From assembly GCF_000160755.1 (NCBI RefSeq), contig NZ_GG668579.1, positions 376,255 through 440,254 of the forward strand: a stretch of DNA of 64,000 nucleotides, read 5' to 3'. This document shows, piece by piece, positions 8,822 through 17,804 of this stretch (within the stretch, counting starts at the first letter, position 1; every line of letters begins with the position of its first letter). The notes under the pieces are model-generated. The model did no database searches and had not been told where the DNA came from. It saw only the letters and a program-made list of their open reading frames with translations. The DNA is from Proteus mirabilis ATCC 29906 (GTDB lineage: Bacteria > Pseudomonadota > Gammaproteobacteria > Enterobacterales > Enterobacteriaceae). Made by a program: the position numbers and the translations under genes.

Positions 8822-10001
8822 TTTCAGTTCAAATTTAAAAAAGACCGTAAAAGTGGCTTTAATGGTGCTCTTCAGCACACTATTTCTTATTTGGCTAAAC
8901 CAAACATCATTAGAGCGCTTTTGGCAACAACAATACCATCGCCCAGCCCCTTGGTCGGGTTTATCACAATATTATGCTTGGCAAGTGGGAGGTCAGTTGC
9001 GAGATGGCGTATTTGTCGCAGTAACAAGCTATAGTGATTATTTGCGAGTTAATCACCCGGATAATCAGGCTAAACCAATAACGCCTCGTCAAGAACAAAC
9101 CGCCTTTCCAGAAGGATTTGCAGTAGGGCTACATTTTATCAATGGCTATACTCGCCCCGCTTCGCAATTAACACAACAGTTTCCACAACTCCTACAACGT
9201 CAATATGCACAAGGTACATTAGCAAATGCATCAACTATTGATCTGACAAAAGCCGCTGCTGAAGCCCAAAAACCTATTGTGCAAAAAACAGATGTCATAT
9301 TATCTCCCAAAGACAAAGTGCTGTTTGCTGGAGATTCAATGATGCAAGGCGTTGCCCCCTTATTAAAACGTCAATTGCAAACAGATTATAATATAAGCAG
9401 TATTGATTTGAGCAAACAGAGCACAGGATTAGCCTATCCTAAGTTTTTTAATTGGCCTCAAACTATTGCTAATCGGTTAGCTAGCGATGATTCCATTAAG
9501 TTACTGGTTGTTTTTTTAGGGCCTAATGATCCTTGGGACATGCCCCCAGATGGTGGCGGACGTTATTTAAAATTTGCCAGTGAAGCGTGGGGCACCTTAT
9601 ATCGCGCTCGTATTGCCAGCATTATTGATAATGCGCGCCAACATAATGTGAGTGTGATTTGGATTGGTCCTCCGAATATGCGTAAGCAAAAATTATCTCA
9701 AGGTATGGCTTATCTAAATCAACTTTACCGGGAAGAAGCAGAAAAAACGGGAGAAATTTACCTTTCTGTCAATGATATGTTTAAATATGAAAAAGATATT
9801 TATTCTGATTATATCGGTGATGGTAGCAGCCGCGTGAAGCTAAGAGCAGGCGACGGTATTCACTTTAGTTTAAAAGGGCAACAAATCATTGCTCAGCAGG
9901 TATTCTCGCGTATCCATCTGCAAAAAGTTGATGATGTGCCAGATGATGTAACAGACAAAAATATGGTCACGCCAAATGAAACAATTAACGCACATCCTTA
10001 A
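8808..10001 (+). CDS. patB: Periplasmic SGNH peptidoglycan O-acetyltransferase (PatB/PacB-like, DUF459)
   Basis: A 398-residue protein from the ATG at 8808, overlapping the MBOAT gene by 14 bases; an earlier ATG at 8787 is less likely. One N-terminal membrane anchor (VALMVLFSTLFLIWL) is followed by a periplasmic SGNH domain. The catalytic serine is S177 in FAGDSMMQG, block III is FLGPNDPWDM, and the Asp/His pair is in GDGIHFSLKG. This DUF459-type layout matches the Neisseria PatB/PacB acetyltransferase that places acetyl groups on the C6 hydroxyl of MurNAc. Between anchor and catalytic domain lies about 120 residues of uncharacterised sequence. An esterase role is possible but less likely, given the separate Ape1-like gene next to it. 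Confidence 0.78.
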   Translation: MPAFDFSSNLKKTVKVALMVLFSTLFLIWLNQTSLERFWQQQYHRPAPWSGLSQYYAWQVGGQLRDGVFVAVTSYSDYLRVNHPDNQAKPITPRQEQTAFPEGFAVGLHFINGYTRPASQLTQQFPQLLQRQYAQGTLANASTIDLTKAAAEAQKPIVQKTDVILSPKDKVLFAGDSMMQGVAPLLKRQLQTDYNISSIDLSKQSTGLAYPKFFNWPQTIANRLASDDSIKLLVVFLGPNDPWDMPPDGGGRYLKFASEAWGTLYRARIASIIDNARQHNVSVIWIGPPNMRKQKLSQGMAYLNQLYREEAEKTGEIYLSVNDMFKYEKDIYSDYIGDGSSRVKLRAGDGIHFSLKGQQIIAQQVFSRIHLQKVDDVPDDVTDKNMVTPNETINAHP

Positions 10002-11208
10002 ACCTCGAACCTTAGTCAGTCGTTCTATTATACTGGCTTTGGTTTCGCTGTTAGTCGCTTGTAACCAAGAGAAAGATAAATCTCTTACGCTATCAACACC
10101 TAGCGTGTTACCTGCAGATGGTTCAAGACAACTCTACAACTACCATGATCCCAACTTTGCCGCTTTTGCGCAAAAGTTAAAGCAACGACGCCAAAGGGTA
10201 CATATCGTACAGTTGGGTGATTCACATACCGCTGCGGATTTTTTCAGTGGTAAACTACGTGAACGTTTTCAAGCTGATTATGGCAATGGTGGTATAGGTT
10301 TTATTCCCCCTACCGCTATTGCGGGTCAACGTATTGCCAATATCCAATATCAAAGCAGTAAAAAAGCGTGGGATTTACTTTCTAGTCGCAAAGAAAGCGA
10401 TCCTGATTTTCCCTTAGGGGGATTTATCGCTGAGCCAGTCGCGAAATGGTCAGCATTGCAACTAAATGAAAATCCGACAACAGGTCAGCGTTACCAATTA
10501 CAAGCGTTATATAAGGCGCCTACGGCTTCACAAATCCATTTACAATCCGCTGGCAGTAAAACACTTTCACTTTCACAGACACAAGGTGAATGGCAATTTT
10601 CTAAACCCACAACGATCACCTTCCCAATCAATATTACGATTAGTAAAAACCAACCGATAAAATTAGGCGGTTGGTTAATTAGCAACCAAAAGCCAGGGGT
10701 GATGTTATCCGCATTAGGTATTAACGGCGCAACCATTAACATGATGGATAAATGGGGAGCACAGTGGAGTAAAACATTAGGCCAATTACATCCCGATATG
10801 GTGATTTTAGCTTATGGCACTAATGAAGCCTTTAATGATACTTTTGATTTAGTGGCTTACCGACAACTGCTTGTTGAAAAAATTCGTCAAATCCGCCAGC
10901 AAGCCCCGAATAGTGCCATTTTATTAGTTGGTCCGTCGGATTCTATTAAGAATAAAGATGCATCAGATTGTCGCTCTCAACAACCCCAATGGTTAACCGA
11001 TATTATTCGTATCCAAAAGAAAGTCGCTCAACAAGAGCGTACATTATTCTGGGATTGGCGCGATTATATGGGTGGAGAGTGCTCAATTAAAGCATGGTCT
11101 ATTTATGATCTTGCAAGGCCGGACGGTGTCCACCTTTCTCGTGAAGGGTATGAAAGTAGTGCAAATACTCTCTATAGCCAATTATCAGCGCTGATTAATA
11201 AAAGTTAG
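9976..11208 (+). CDS. ape1: O-acetylpeptidoglycan esterase (Ape1-like SGNH lipoprotein)
   Basis: A 410-residue exported protein whose start overlaps the previous gene by 26 bases. The signal ends in LLVAC, a good lipobox, so it is probably lipid-anchored (Asn at +2). Catalytic blocks are QLGDSHTAADFF (nucleophile S83), GNGGIGFIPP, YGTNEAFND and DGVHLSREGY. The insert between block I and the GTNEAF block, rich in beta structure, fits the carbohydrate-binding module described in Neisseria Ape1. The enzyme removes acetyl from MurNAc, making glycan available to lytic transglycosylases. It is the third gene of the acetylation operon. Confidence 0.82.
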   Translation: MKQLTHILKPRTLVSRSIILALVSLLVACNQEKDKSLTLSTPSVLPADGSRQLYNYHDPNFAAFAQKLKQRRQRVHIVQLGDSHTAADFFSGKLRERFQADYGNGGIGFIPPTAIAGQRIANIQYQSSKKAWDLLSSRKESDPDFPLGGFIAEPVAKWSALQLNENPTTGQRYQLQALYKAPTASQIHLQSAGSKTLSLSQTQGEWQFSKPTTITFPINITISKNQPIKLGGWLISNQKPGVMLSALGINGATINMMDKWGAQWSKTLGQLHPDMVILAYGTNEAFNDTFDLVAYRQLLVEKIRQIRQQAPNSAILLVGPSDSIKNKDASDCRSQQPQWLTDIIRIQKKVAQQERTLFWDWRDYMGGECSIKAWSIYDLARPDGVHLSREGYESSANTLYSQLSALINKS

Positions 11209-11218
11209 ATATTATTAT

Positions 11219-11249
11219 AACGAAAAGGAGCCTCAGCTCCTTTCTCGTT
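11219..11249 (+). terminator. Terminator of the peptidoglycan acetylation operon
   Basis: Hairpin GAAAAGGAGC / GCTCCTTTC with loop CTCA, about 10 bases after the ape1 stop. It sits between two convergent genes and may serve both strands. Confidence 0.75.
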
Positions 11250-11274
11250 ATGTGGACTCTCAGTCATCGCATTA

Positions 11275-12201
11275 TTAATTATGTAAAGCATCAATATATT
11301 TAATGACATCAACACTCGCTTGTTCCATTTGCTGAATATACTTCACTACCGCATCCTGATCACCGGCCATATTCGCCGCCAATGCAAGACGCCCACTTTG
11401 ATGAACCAATTTATGAGGCTCTTCTAAACGACGAAAAGCTTCACTGCCAGCAAATTTGCGCCCTTCACCTTGGTAGTACCATTTTCCTAAACGACATTCA
11501 GTATGCTGATTAACACAATTTTCATCATCATTATTTAATAAGTGAATATAAATCGCTTCTTTCCATAAAACATGATCTATTTTCACAGTATTAAAAAATT
11601 GTTGTATCGACATAAACTGAAAGATATTTTTTAAATCATTGGCTTGTTGAGCAAGCGCAGATAAATTAGCATGACCTTCCGTAACAAGATTTTTTATTTG
11701 CTTCAATTGTTCTTGATTTTTCTGAGTATTTTGTTTTATTGGTGTAAAGCGGGCACTTACATTATTGTTGATAGACGCTATTTCTGAGGCCTGATTTTGG
11801 ATCTTTTGTGAAAGGCTTTTCATCTCTTGTGCTAATACAGAAAATCCTGCACCTGCATGACCTATATGTCCTGCCTCTATTGCTGAATTAATTGATAATA
11901 TATTGGCTTGATTTGACAGTTTATCAATATTATTAGCGCTATCTTTTATTTTATTTAGCCATTTAGCAAAATTCTCAATTTCTTCATTACTATGAGTAAA
12001 ATGCTCATCAATTTCATTAAAAAAGACCACTAATGATTCTGCATTGATAAGCATATCATTAAAGAGATGTTCCATTTCTTCCAGCAATGCTAGCTTTTCT
12101 TGTAATTTCTGACTAGATGCCAAAATGGAATCACGAATAAGTGTAATAGTATGAATATTACACTCCGTATGCTGTTTAAACAGTGAATTATAATCACCCA
12201 T
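11275..12201 (-). CDS. Cytosolic CZB-domain chemoreceptor (methyl-accepting type)
   Basis: A 308-residue protein from the ATG at 12201 (GGTGAGG upstream); a TTG at 12234 would add 11 residues. There is no transmembrane segment or signal. The middle is a short coiled-coil signalling domain with the receptor hairpin (ANILSINSAIEAGHIGHAGAGFSVLAQEMKSL). The C-terminus is a CZB zinc-binding domain: HTECRLGKWYYQGEG and later EPHKLVHQSGRLAL give the Cys/His set. CZB receptors such as Helicobacter TlpD sense zinc-linked oxidants in the cytoplasm. The signalling region is short for a full receptor. The gene stands alone, so its partners must be the chromosomal chemotaxis proteins. Confidence 0.82.
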   Translation of the reverse strand: MGDYNSLFKQHTECNIHTITLIRDSILASSQKLQEKLALLEEMEHLFNDMLINAESLVVFFNEIDEHFTHSNEEIENFAKWLNKIKDSANNIDKLSNQANILSINSAIEAGHIGHAGAGFSVLAQEMKSLSQKIQNQASEIASINNNVSARFTPIKQNTQKNQEQLKQIKNLVTEGHANLSALAQQANDLKNIFQFMSIQQFFNTVKIDHVLWKEAIYIHLLNNDDENCVNQHTECRLGKWYYQGEGRKFAGSEAFRRLEEPHKLVHQSGRLALAANMAGDQDAVVKYIQQMEQASVDVIKYIDALHN

Positions 12202-12302
12202 AAAAATATCAGCCTCACCATGTTCACAAAACAATAAGACCTGTAGATTAATCAGTTGTTAACTATTTTCTATCAGATTTAATGGTGATTTATAGCAATG
12301 AA

Positions 12303-12331
12303 AAATGGCGCACCTATTGATGCGCCATTTG
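12303..12331 (-). terminator. Terminator after the gluconate permease gene
   Basis: Hairpin AAATGGCGCA / TGCGCCATTT with an 8-base loop, about 20 bases past the permease stop. The flanks are A-rich on the left and T-rich on the right, so it can act on either strand. Confidence 0.75.
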
Positions 12332-12352
12332 TTAAAAAGGAACAGCTCATTT

Positions 12353-13690
12353 TTATAAAAATGCAAAGAAAATCATTCCAACCACTGCGCCTGTAGTACC
12401 TAAAATGGTTTCCATTAATGACCATGTTTTTAAGGTTTGCCCTTCTGTCGCACCAGTAAATTTACCGTATAACCAGAAGCCGGAGTCATTAACATGGCTT
12501 AAAATAATAGAGCCACCGGCAATACAAACCGATAACGCCGCCATTTGTGCACCGCTATAACCTAATTCACTGATCACCGGTAACACTAAACCAACCGCAG
12601 TTAAACAAGCCACAGTCGCAGAGCCTTGAATAACACGTACAGCACCTGCAAGAATAAAACAAGCCACAGCAATCGGCATACCTGCACCAATTAATGCATT
12701 CCCTAATGCTGGCCCCACACCTGAATCCACCAGCACCTGTTTAAATACGCCACCAGCACCCGTGACTAATAAGATGATCCCCGCAGGTTGGATAGCCGCA
12801 GAGCATACTTCCATGACTTTTTCTTTGCTCATACCACGGCGAATAGCCAAGCCATAAATAGCCACTAAACACGCCACAAGGATGGCAATAAAGGGGTGAC
12901 CAATAAACTCAAGAATATTGAATAGCTGAGAGTCAGGCTCAACAAAACGCGCACCAATGGTTTTACATCCAACCAAGACTAATGGCAATAAGACCAATGC
13001 AAGACTGAAGCCAAAAGAAGGCATTTTACTTTGTCCTAAGCTTGGCTCATCAAAATCTTTCGGTAATTCTAAGGTCACATAACGGCTAATAAAGTTACCA
13101 AAAATAGGCCCCGCTAATAACATACCTGGAATAGCTGCACATAAACCAATTAAGATCATCCAACCAAAATCAGCATTCATCTGGTCAGCAAGCAACATAG
13201 GCGTTGGCCCCGGTAATAAGAAGGCAGCGGCCCCTGCAACACCGGCAAAGAGAGGGATCGCCATTTTAACAACATTCCCCCCCGTACGACGGGCAACAGC
13301 AAATACCACCCCGATCAGTAAAACCACCGCGACATCGAAAAACAGAGGTAATGCGCAAACTAAACCCGCAATACCCAGTGCATAGTTAGCCCGTTTTTCA
13401 CCAAAGGATTTCAGTAGCCGTACCGCAATTTGGTCTAATGCCCCCGTTTCATGCAGAATTTTACCAAACATTGCCCCCAAAGCGACCACGATGGAGAGAA
13501 AACCCAATGTTCCCCCCATTCCGTTTTGCATGGTTTGCGTGATTTTTTCTAACGGCATACCAGAGAAAATGCCAGCACCAATAGCAACAATCATTAACGC
13601 AATAAAGGCGTGTAAACGCGCATACATTACAAAGAAGAGCAATAATAGGACGGAGCCAACTGCAGTTAGCACCAGTGTTAATGTACTCAT
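12353..13690 (-). CDS. gntU: Gluconate permease, GntP family
   Basis: A 445-residue inner-membrane permease with many hydrophobic helices, matching GntU/GntT of E. coli in length. Typical features are GMGGTLGFLSIVVALGAMFGKILHE near the N-terminus, PLFFDVAVVLLIGV and HVNDSGFWLYGKFTG near the C-terminus. GntP-family proteins take up gluconate with protons. It lies directly after gntK with a 4-base overlap (ATGA), the same gntR-gntK-gntU order as E. coli, so I use that symbol. The substrate is inferred from context. It should share GntR/CRP control with gntK. Confidence 0.88.
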   Translation of the reverse strand: MSTLTLVLTAVGSVLLLLFFVMYARLHAFIALMIVAIGAGIFSGMPLEKITQTMQNGMGGTLGFLSIVVALGAMFGKILHETGALDQIAVRLLKSFGEKRANYALGIAGLVCALPLFFDVAVVLLIGVVFAVARRTGGNVVKMAIPLFAGVAGAAAFLLPGPTPMLLADQMNADFGWMILIGLCAAIPGMLLAGPIFGNFISRYVTLELPKDFDEPSLGQSKMPSFGFSLALVLLPLVLVGCKTIGARFVEPDSQLFNILEFIGHPFIAILVACLVAIYGLAIRRGMSKEKVMEVCSAAIQPAGIILLVTGAGGVFKQVLVDSGVGPALGNALIGAGMPIAVACFILAGAVRVIQGSATVACLTAVGLVLPVISELGYSGAQMAALSVCIAGGSIILSHVNDSGFWLYGKFTGATEGQTLKTWSLMETILGTTGAVVGMIFFAFL

Positions 13691-14241
13691 ACCGCACTCT
13701 CCTCAGTAATAGGTTTAGTAACAGATTCTATAGTGTTGATGACATTTTCAATCACGTTATCAAGAGATGGCGAAATATCTATTTCATAAACATCAGGTTC
13801 GTCATTCGTTGGCTCTTCTAATGTTTCAAATTGAGTAATCAACATCTGTGGTTTAAAGAAGTGACCTTTACGCTCTTTTAAACGACTTTCAATTAGCGCG
13901 TAATCCCCTTTTAAATAGAGAAAATGTAAGCAGTGATTACCTTCTCTTAACATATCGCGATACTGTTTTTTTAATGCGGAACAAACGATTAATGACACTT
14001 TATTGGTTCTTTGCATTGCAAAAGCAGCATCATTGAGAGCGTGTAACCAAGGTTTGCGATCTTCATCATTTAAAGCATGACCTGAAGCCATTTTAGTGAT
14101 GTTTGCACGAGGATGAAGGAAATCGCCATCTAAAAATGCCGCACCGATACGTTGTGCTACACCATTTGCAACCGCTGATTTACCGCTGCCTGATACCCCC
14201 ATTAAGATAAAGACATGGTGTAGGGATTGGGTATCTTTCAT
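13687..14241 (-). CDS. gntK: Gluconokinase
   Basis: A 184-residue P-loop kinase, close to E. coli GntK (175). The Walker A motif is GVSGSGKS at 15-22, followed by the substrate-binding segment FLDGDFLHPRANITKMASGHALNDEDRKPWL typical of thermoresistant gluconokinases. It phosphorylates gluconate to 6-phosphogluconate for the Entner-Doudoroff or pentose phosphate path. The C-terminus is somewhat longer than usual. It is the first gene after the double GntR operator and overlaps the permease gene. Confidence 0.93.
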   Translation of the reverse strand: MKDTQSLHHVFILMGVSGSGKSAVANGVAQRIGAAFLDGDFLHPRANITKMASGHALNDEDRKPWLHALNDAAFAMQRTNKVSLIVCSALKKQYRDMLREGNHCLHFLYLKGDYALIESRLKERKGHFFKPQMLITQFETLEEPTNDEPDVYEIDISPSLDNVIENVINTIESVTKPITEESAV

Positions 14242-14275
14242 ATATTGCTCCTTTAGGCAGTTATTAACTTTTTTG

Positions 14276-14308
14276 TAATGTTACCCGTAACTGTTACGGG
14301 TAACATTA
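14276..14308. promoter_or_regulatory. Two overlapping GntR operators
   Basis: A 33-base palindrome, symmetric except for its central base. Each half reads ATGTTACCCGTAAC, matching the E. coli GntR operator ATGTTACCSGTAACAT. The halves abut at 14292, giving two face-to-face sites. They lie 35 bases upstream of the gntK ATG, where bound GntR would block the promoter until gluconate is present. Confidence 0.9.
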
Positions 14309-14359
14309 CTCGATCCAGAAAGATAAAAACAACCTACAAAACAAACTATGAAATGAAAG

Positions 14360-14375
14360 TGTGAAGCGTCTCGCA
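14360..14375. promoter_or_regulatory. CRP-like site upstream of gntK
   Basis: TGTGAAGCGTCTCGCA fits the CRP pattern TGTGA-N6-TCACA with one mismatch (TCGCA) and A/T flanks. It lies about 75 bases upstream of the centre of the GntR operators, a sensible activator position. E. coli gnt promoters also combine CRP activation with GntR repression. Confidence 0.65.
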
Positions 14376-14547
14376 AATAGATTGTGGAAAAACAACAAAG
14401 TTACAACAAAATCATAAGTAATTGATAAGTTAACGACTGATTTTTACAAAGCAAAAAAACGTCAGGATATATCACTCTATAATCCCAAATAGGGTCAATA
14501 AAAAAACCCTACCAAAGAAAAAAATAATTTAATAATCAAATAAATAA

Positions 14548-15543
14548 CTAAATACTTTCACCGGTGATGATACGGAATCCCACATCAATCACTTGCCCAC
14601 GAGTAATTTTACCCTTCATTCTTTTTAGTAATAAATCCGCCGCTTGTTGTCCCATTTCATCACGTGGCGTAAAAATACTGGCTAACCGTGGAGTCATGAC
14701 TTGTCCCACATCATGACCGTGGAAACCGGAAATAGCAATTTGCTCAGGTACCGCAATCCCCATACGCTGACATTCGAAAATAGCCCCTATCGCAATATCA
14801 TCATTGGTGCAATAGAGCCCATCTAAGTCAGGATATTGCTTGCGTGCCTCATGTAAAAGTTCTGTACCTAACGAATAAGAAGAGCTTTTAGGTGTCATCA
14901 CATGACCTATGGGTAAGCCTACTTCTTGCATCGCTTGTTCATATCCTTGTAAACGCATTAATGTTCGCTCATCTTGTCTTGCCCCAAGATAGATAATTCG
15001 TTTACAACCACGGTGGATCATTTCACTGACCATTTTTCGCGAGGCTTCAATATTGTCTAACCCTACCGCCGAATCAAAACAAGGTGAAACACTATCCATA
15101 ATTTCCACCACCGGAATACCCGCCGTTTCCAGCATTTTGACCGTTTTGGGTGTGTGTGTTCTTTCCGCTAAGATCAAGCCATCAATATTATAAGAAAGCA
15201 GAGAAATAAGACGCTCTTCTTCTTTTTCTGCTTGATAGCCATAGTGCGCCAACATAGTTTGATAACCATATTTATCCGTCACAGATTCAATACCACGAAT
15301 AACTTGTGCAAACACTTGGTTAGTAAGAGAAGGCAATAATACGCCAATCGCATGGCTGGTCGCATTCGACAAAATATCAGGTGCACGATTAGGAATATAA
15401 TTCAGGCTGTCTAATTCACGAGCGATTTTGACTCGTAATGCTTCGGAAACTTGTTCTGGATTACGCAAAAAACGACTAACTGTCATTTTTGTGACACCAA
15501 CACGGTCGGCAACATCCTGTAATGAGGGGCGTTTTTTTTTCAT
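14548..15543 (-). CDS. gntR: Gluconate operon repressor GntR, LacI family
   Basis: A 331-residue LacI-type repressor nearly identical in layout to E. coli GntR. The N-terminal helix-turn-helix is at about 7-30 (LQDVADRVGVTKMTVSRFLRNP) with the hinge helix following (YIPNRAPDILSNATSHAIGVLLPS). The effector domain has FAQVIRGIESVTD, GLILAERTHTPKT, YLGARQDERT and YCTNDDIAIGAIFECQR. It binds the operators at 14276-14308 and releases them with gluconate. The gene is upstream of gntK on the same strand with its own promoter region (15544-15716). Confidence 0.95.
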   Translation of the reverse strand: MKKKRPSLQDVADRVGVTKMTVSRFLRNPEQVSEALRVKIARELDSLNYIPNRAPDILSNATSHAIGVLLPSLTNQVFAQVIRGIESVTDKYGYQTMLAHYGYQAEKEEERLISLLSYNIDGLILAERTHTPKTVKMLETAGIPVVEIMDSVSPCFDSAVGLDNIEASRKMVSEMIHRGCKRIIYLGARQDERTLMRLQGYEQAMQEVGLPIGHVMTPKSSSYSLGTELLHEARKQYPDLDGLYCTNDDIAIGAIFECQRMGIAVPEQIAISGFHGHDVGQVMTPRLASIFTPRDEMGQQAADLLLKRMKGKITRGQVIDVGFRIITGESI

Positions 15544-15716
15544 TTTATATCGTAACTATCCAAAATATCAGTATTAATACGCACTTGAGGTTTATTTAAC
15601 AAACCTGATTATATCCTTAGGTTATACACTATTTCGAATAAAGTTTATCGGATGTCTTCTTAGATTTAATTTTGAATGCCTCTCCCTTGACTTAAGCCAA
15701 AGGAAATATAGTATGC

Positions 15717-15744
15717 ATCGTTATATAATTTATGAAATAACGAT
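15717..15744. promoter_or_regulatory. ModE-like palindrome before the ABC transporter operon
   Basis: Dyad with arms ATCGTTAT (15717-15724) and ATAACGAT (15737-15744) around an AT-rich centre (ATAATTTATGAA). It resembles the E. coli ModE box (CGNTATAT and its complement, spaced several bases). It is 34 bases before the start of the binding-protein gene. A second copy precedes the TonB receptor. Recognised from memory of the motif; not scored. Confidence 0.65.
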
Positions 15745-15777
15745 TATTAATATAAAACAACACTACAGTGTGAACCT

Positions 15778-16809
15778 ATGGCTATCCACAGACGACAATT
15801 TCTGAGTTATTTAACGACGCTTGCAGCATTATCAGCACTGCCACGTTGTGCAAGAGCGGCAATCACTTCACGTATCGCTGCTCAATTTGGTGTGCTTCCT
15901 ACACCAGAAAATATTCATCGCGTTATTAGCGCAGGCCCACCAACCGACCAACTGTTGTTGGCTTTAGTACCAGAAAAATTATTAGGTTTCTCCTCGCTTA
16001 ATCTAGGAAAAAGTAGCTTATTTGCCGACAAGTTGCGTAAATTGCCCCATTTAGGCCGTCTGTCTGGCCGTGGTAGTACACTCTCCTTAGAAACATTAAT
16101 GGCGCTAGAGCCAGATATCATTATTGATAGTGGTAATGTTGATGAAACCTATCGTTCATTAGCTAAACGTGTTAGTGCGCAAACAGATGTACCTTATGTG
16201 TTAATTGACGGCAGCTTAAAAGACAGCCCAACTCAGTTACGCCAAACGGGGGCTTTATTAGGTGTGGCAGAAAAAGCAGAAACATTAGCACTTATTGCAG
16301 AGCAGTATCTTAGTGATGCGACCTTGTTTGCTTCTACTCTAAAAATAAGACCTCGGTTTTACCTTGCACGTGGTGCGAAAGGCCTACAAACTGGCTCAAC
16401 AGGATCTATTCATACTGAAGCTATTGAACTATTAGGGTTCGAAAATGTCGCTGATATTGCAGGTTTTACTGGCCTTACTGATGTTTCCCCTGAACAACTC
16501 CTTATGTGGAACCCTGAAGTTATCATCACACAAGATGAAAATGCCTATCAGCAAATCAGGCAAGACTCTATATGGAAAAATATCCAAGCTGTTAAAAATA
16601 ATAAAGTGTTATTATTTAAAGGCTTACCATTTGGCTGGTTAGATGGCCCTCCTGGTATCAACCGTTTAATGGGAATGCGTCGCTTACAGAGCCATTTTGA
16701 CCATCGAATAGCAGAACAAGCCACGCAAGATCTGCAAAATTACTTTGCTTGTTTTTACCATACATCGTTAAGTGCTGAGCAATGCCAGCTGTTGATGAGG
16801 TCTTCATGA
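15778..16809 (+). CDS. ABC transporter substrate-binding protein, Tat-exported, BtuF/FecB type
   Basis: A 343-residue periplasmic binding protein. The N-terminus (RRQFLSYLTTLAALSAL, then ARA) carries twin arginines and looks like a Tat signal, suggesting export after folding. The body is a class III (helical-backbone) binding protein with PPTDQLLLALVPEKLLGFSS, LGRLSGRGSTLSLETLMALEPDIIID and GLTDVSPEQLLMWNPEVIITQ. Relatives carry iron siderophores, cobalamin or, in MolA of Haemophilus, molybdate and tungstate. The ModE-like box upstream and ModD downstream favour molybdenum or tungsten. Its stop overlaps the permease start (ATGA). The specificity is inference. Confidence 0.82.
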   Translation: MAIHRRQFLSYLTTLAALSALPRCARAAITSRIAAQFGVLPTPENIHRVISAGPPTDQLLLALVPEKLLGFSSLNLGKSSLFADKLRKLPHLGRLSGRGSTLSLETLMALEPDIIIDSGNVDETYRSLAKRVSAQTDVPYVLIDGSLKDSPTQLRQTGALLGVAEKAETLALIAEQYLSDATLFASTLKIRPRFYLARGAKGLQTGSTGSIHTEAIELLGFENVADIAGFTGLTDVSPEQLLMWNPEVIITQDENAYQQIRQDSIWKNIQAVKNNKVLLFKGLPFGWLDGPPGINRLMGMRRLQSHFDHRIAEQATQDLQNYFACFYHTSLSAEQCQLLMRSS

Positions 16810-17804
16810 GCCAATCAGCACGTATCACTCTGTTGTTGCTGTTATTCTCAGTGGCTGTAGTTATTGCTATCACTAGTGGTAAGTATTCACTTACAGTCAA
16901 TGAACTGTGGACAGTCGTCAGTAGCAAATTAACCGGGCATATTGAAGAGAGTCGAACAGCAACCGTGTTCTGGCAAATACGCTTGCCTCGAGTGCTTGCT
17001 GCCATTTTAATTGGAGGTGGGCTTGCTATTGCGGGGGCGGCTTATCAAGGTATGTTCCGTAACCCACTAGTATCACCTGATATTCTCGGAGTGTCATCAG
17101 GGGCTGGTGTCGGTGCTATATTGGGTATTTTTCTTGGTCACTCCATGTTGTCAATTCAGCTTTTTGCTTTTGTCGGAGGGCTTATCACTGTTGCTTTAGT
17201 CTATTTTATTGCCAAATTGGCGAAACAACAGGATCCGGTCCTTTCTCTTGTTTTAGTTGGTATTGCGATTAGCGCCTTATGTGGCTCAGCTATTTCATTA
17301 ATGAAAATTTTAGCTGATCCTTATACTCAGCTACCTTCCATCACTTTTTGGCTGTTAGGGGGGCTATCAACTATCACGGCGCCTGATTTACTCTCTGTTG
17401 CACCTTTAATGCTACTCGGGTTTATTCCACTGATTTTATTACGCTGGCGAATGAATATTCTCAGCCTTTCTGATGAAGAAGCGCGCTCCTTAGGCCTTAA
17501 TGTAGAAATTACCAGACTTATCTTTATTTTATCGGCCACATTAATCACCGCGAGTGCAGTTTCTATTGCAGGCATTATTGGCTGGTTAGGTTTAATTGTT
17601 CCGCATATCGCAAGATTGTTAGTTGGTGCTAACTTCGGATATCAACTGCCTATTTCCTTACTTGTGGGCGCAACAATGTTATTAATAACGGATACACTAG
17701 CACGAACTATTGCGAATATTGAGTTGCCTTTAGGCATTTTAACCTCAGCTATTGGTGCGCCTTTCTTTCTGATGTTATTACTCAAAACAAGGCGGGATAG
17801 ATGA
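16806..17804 (+). CDS. FecCD-family ABC transporter permease
   Basis: A 332-residue permease from the ATG at 16806, which overlaps the upstream stop; an ATG at 16782 in the same frame is unlikely. Hydrophobic helices and family blocks are RLPRVLAAILIGGGLAIAGAAYQGMFRNPLVSPDILGVSSGAGVGA, SLGLNVE (ATPase contact loop) and GWLGLIVPHIARLLVG. This is the BtuC/FecCD/MolB type of importer, working as a homodimer. The stop overlaps the ATPase start by 4 bases. Confidence 0.9.
   Translation: MSQSARITLLLLLFSVAVVIAITSGKYSLTVNELWTVVSSKLTGHIEESRTATVFWQIRLPRVLAAILIGGGLAIAGAAYQGMFRNPLVSPDILGVSSGAGVGAILGIFLGHSMLSIQLFAFVGGLITVALVYFIAKLAKQQDPVLSLVLVGIAISALCGSAISLMKILADPYTQLPSITFWLLGGLSTITAPDLLSVAPLMLLGFIPLILLRWRMNILSLSDEEARSLGLNVEITRLIFILSATLITASAVSIAGIIGWLGLIVPHIARLLVGANFGYQLPISLLVGATMLLITDTLARTIANIELPLGILTSAIGAPFFLMLLLKTRRDR

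Larger units (their letters stand above)
14242..14547. other. gntK upstream regulatory region
   Basis: This 306-base gap between gntK and gntR, both on the minus strand, holds a double GntR operator and a CRP-like site, listed separately. No gene was seen in it. Confidence 0.7.
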
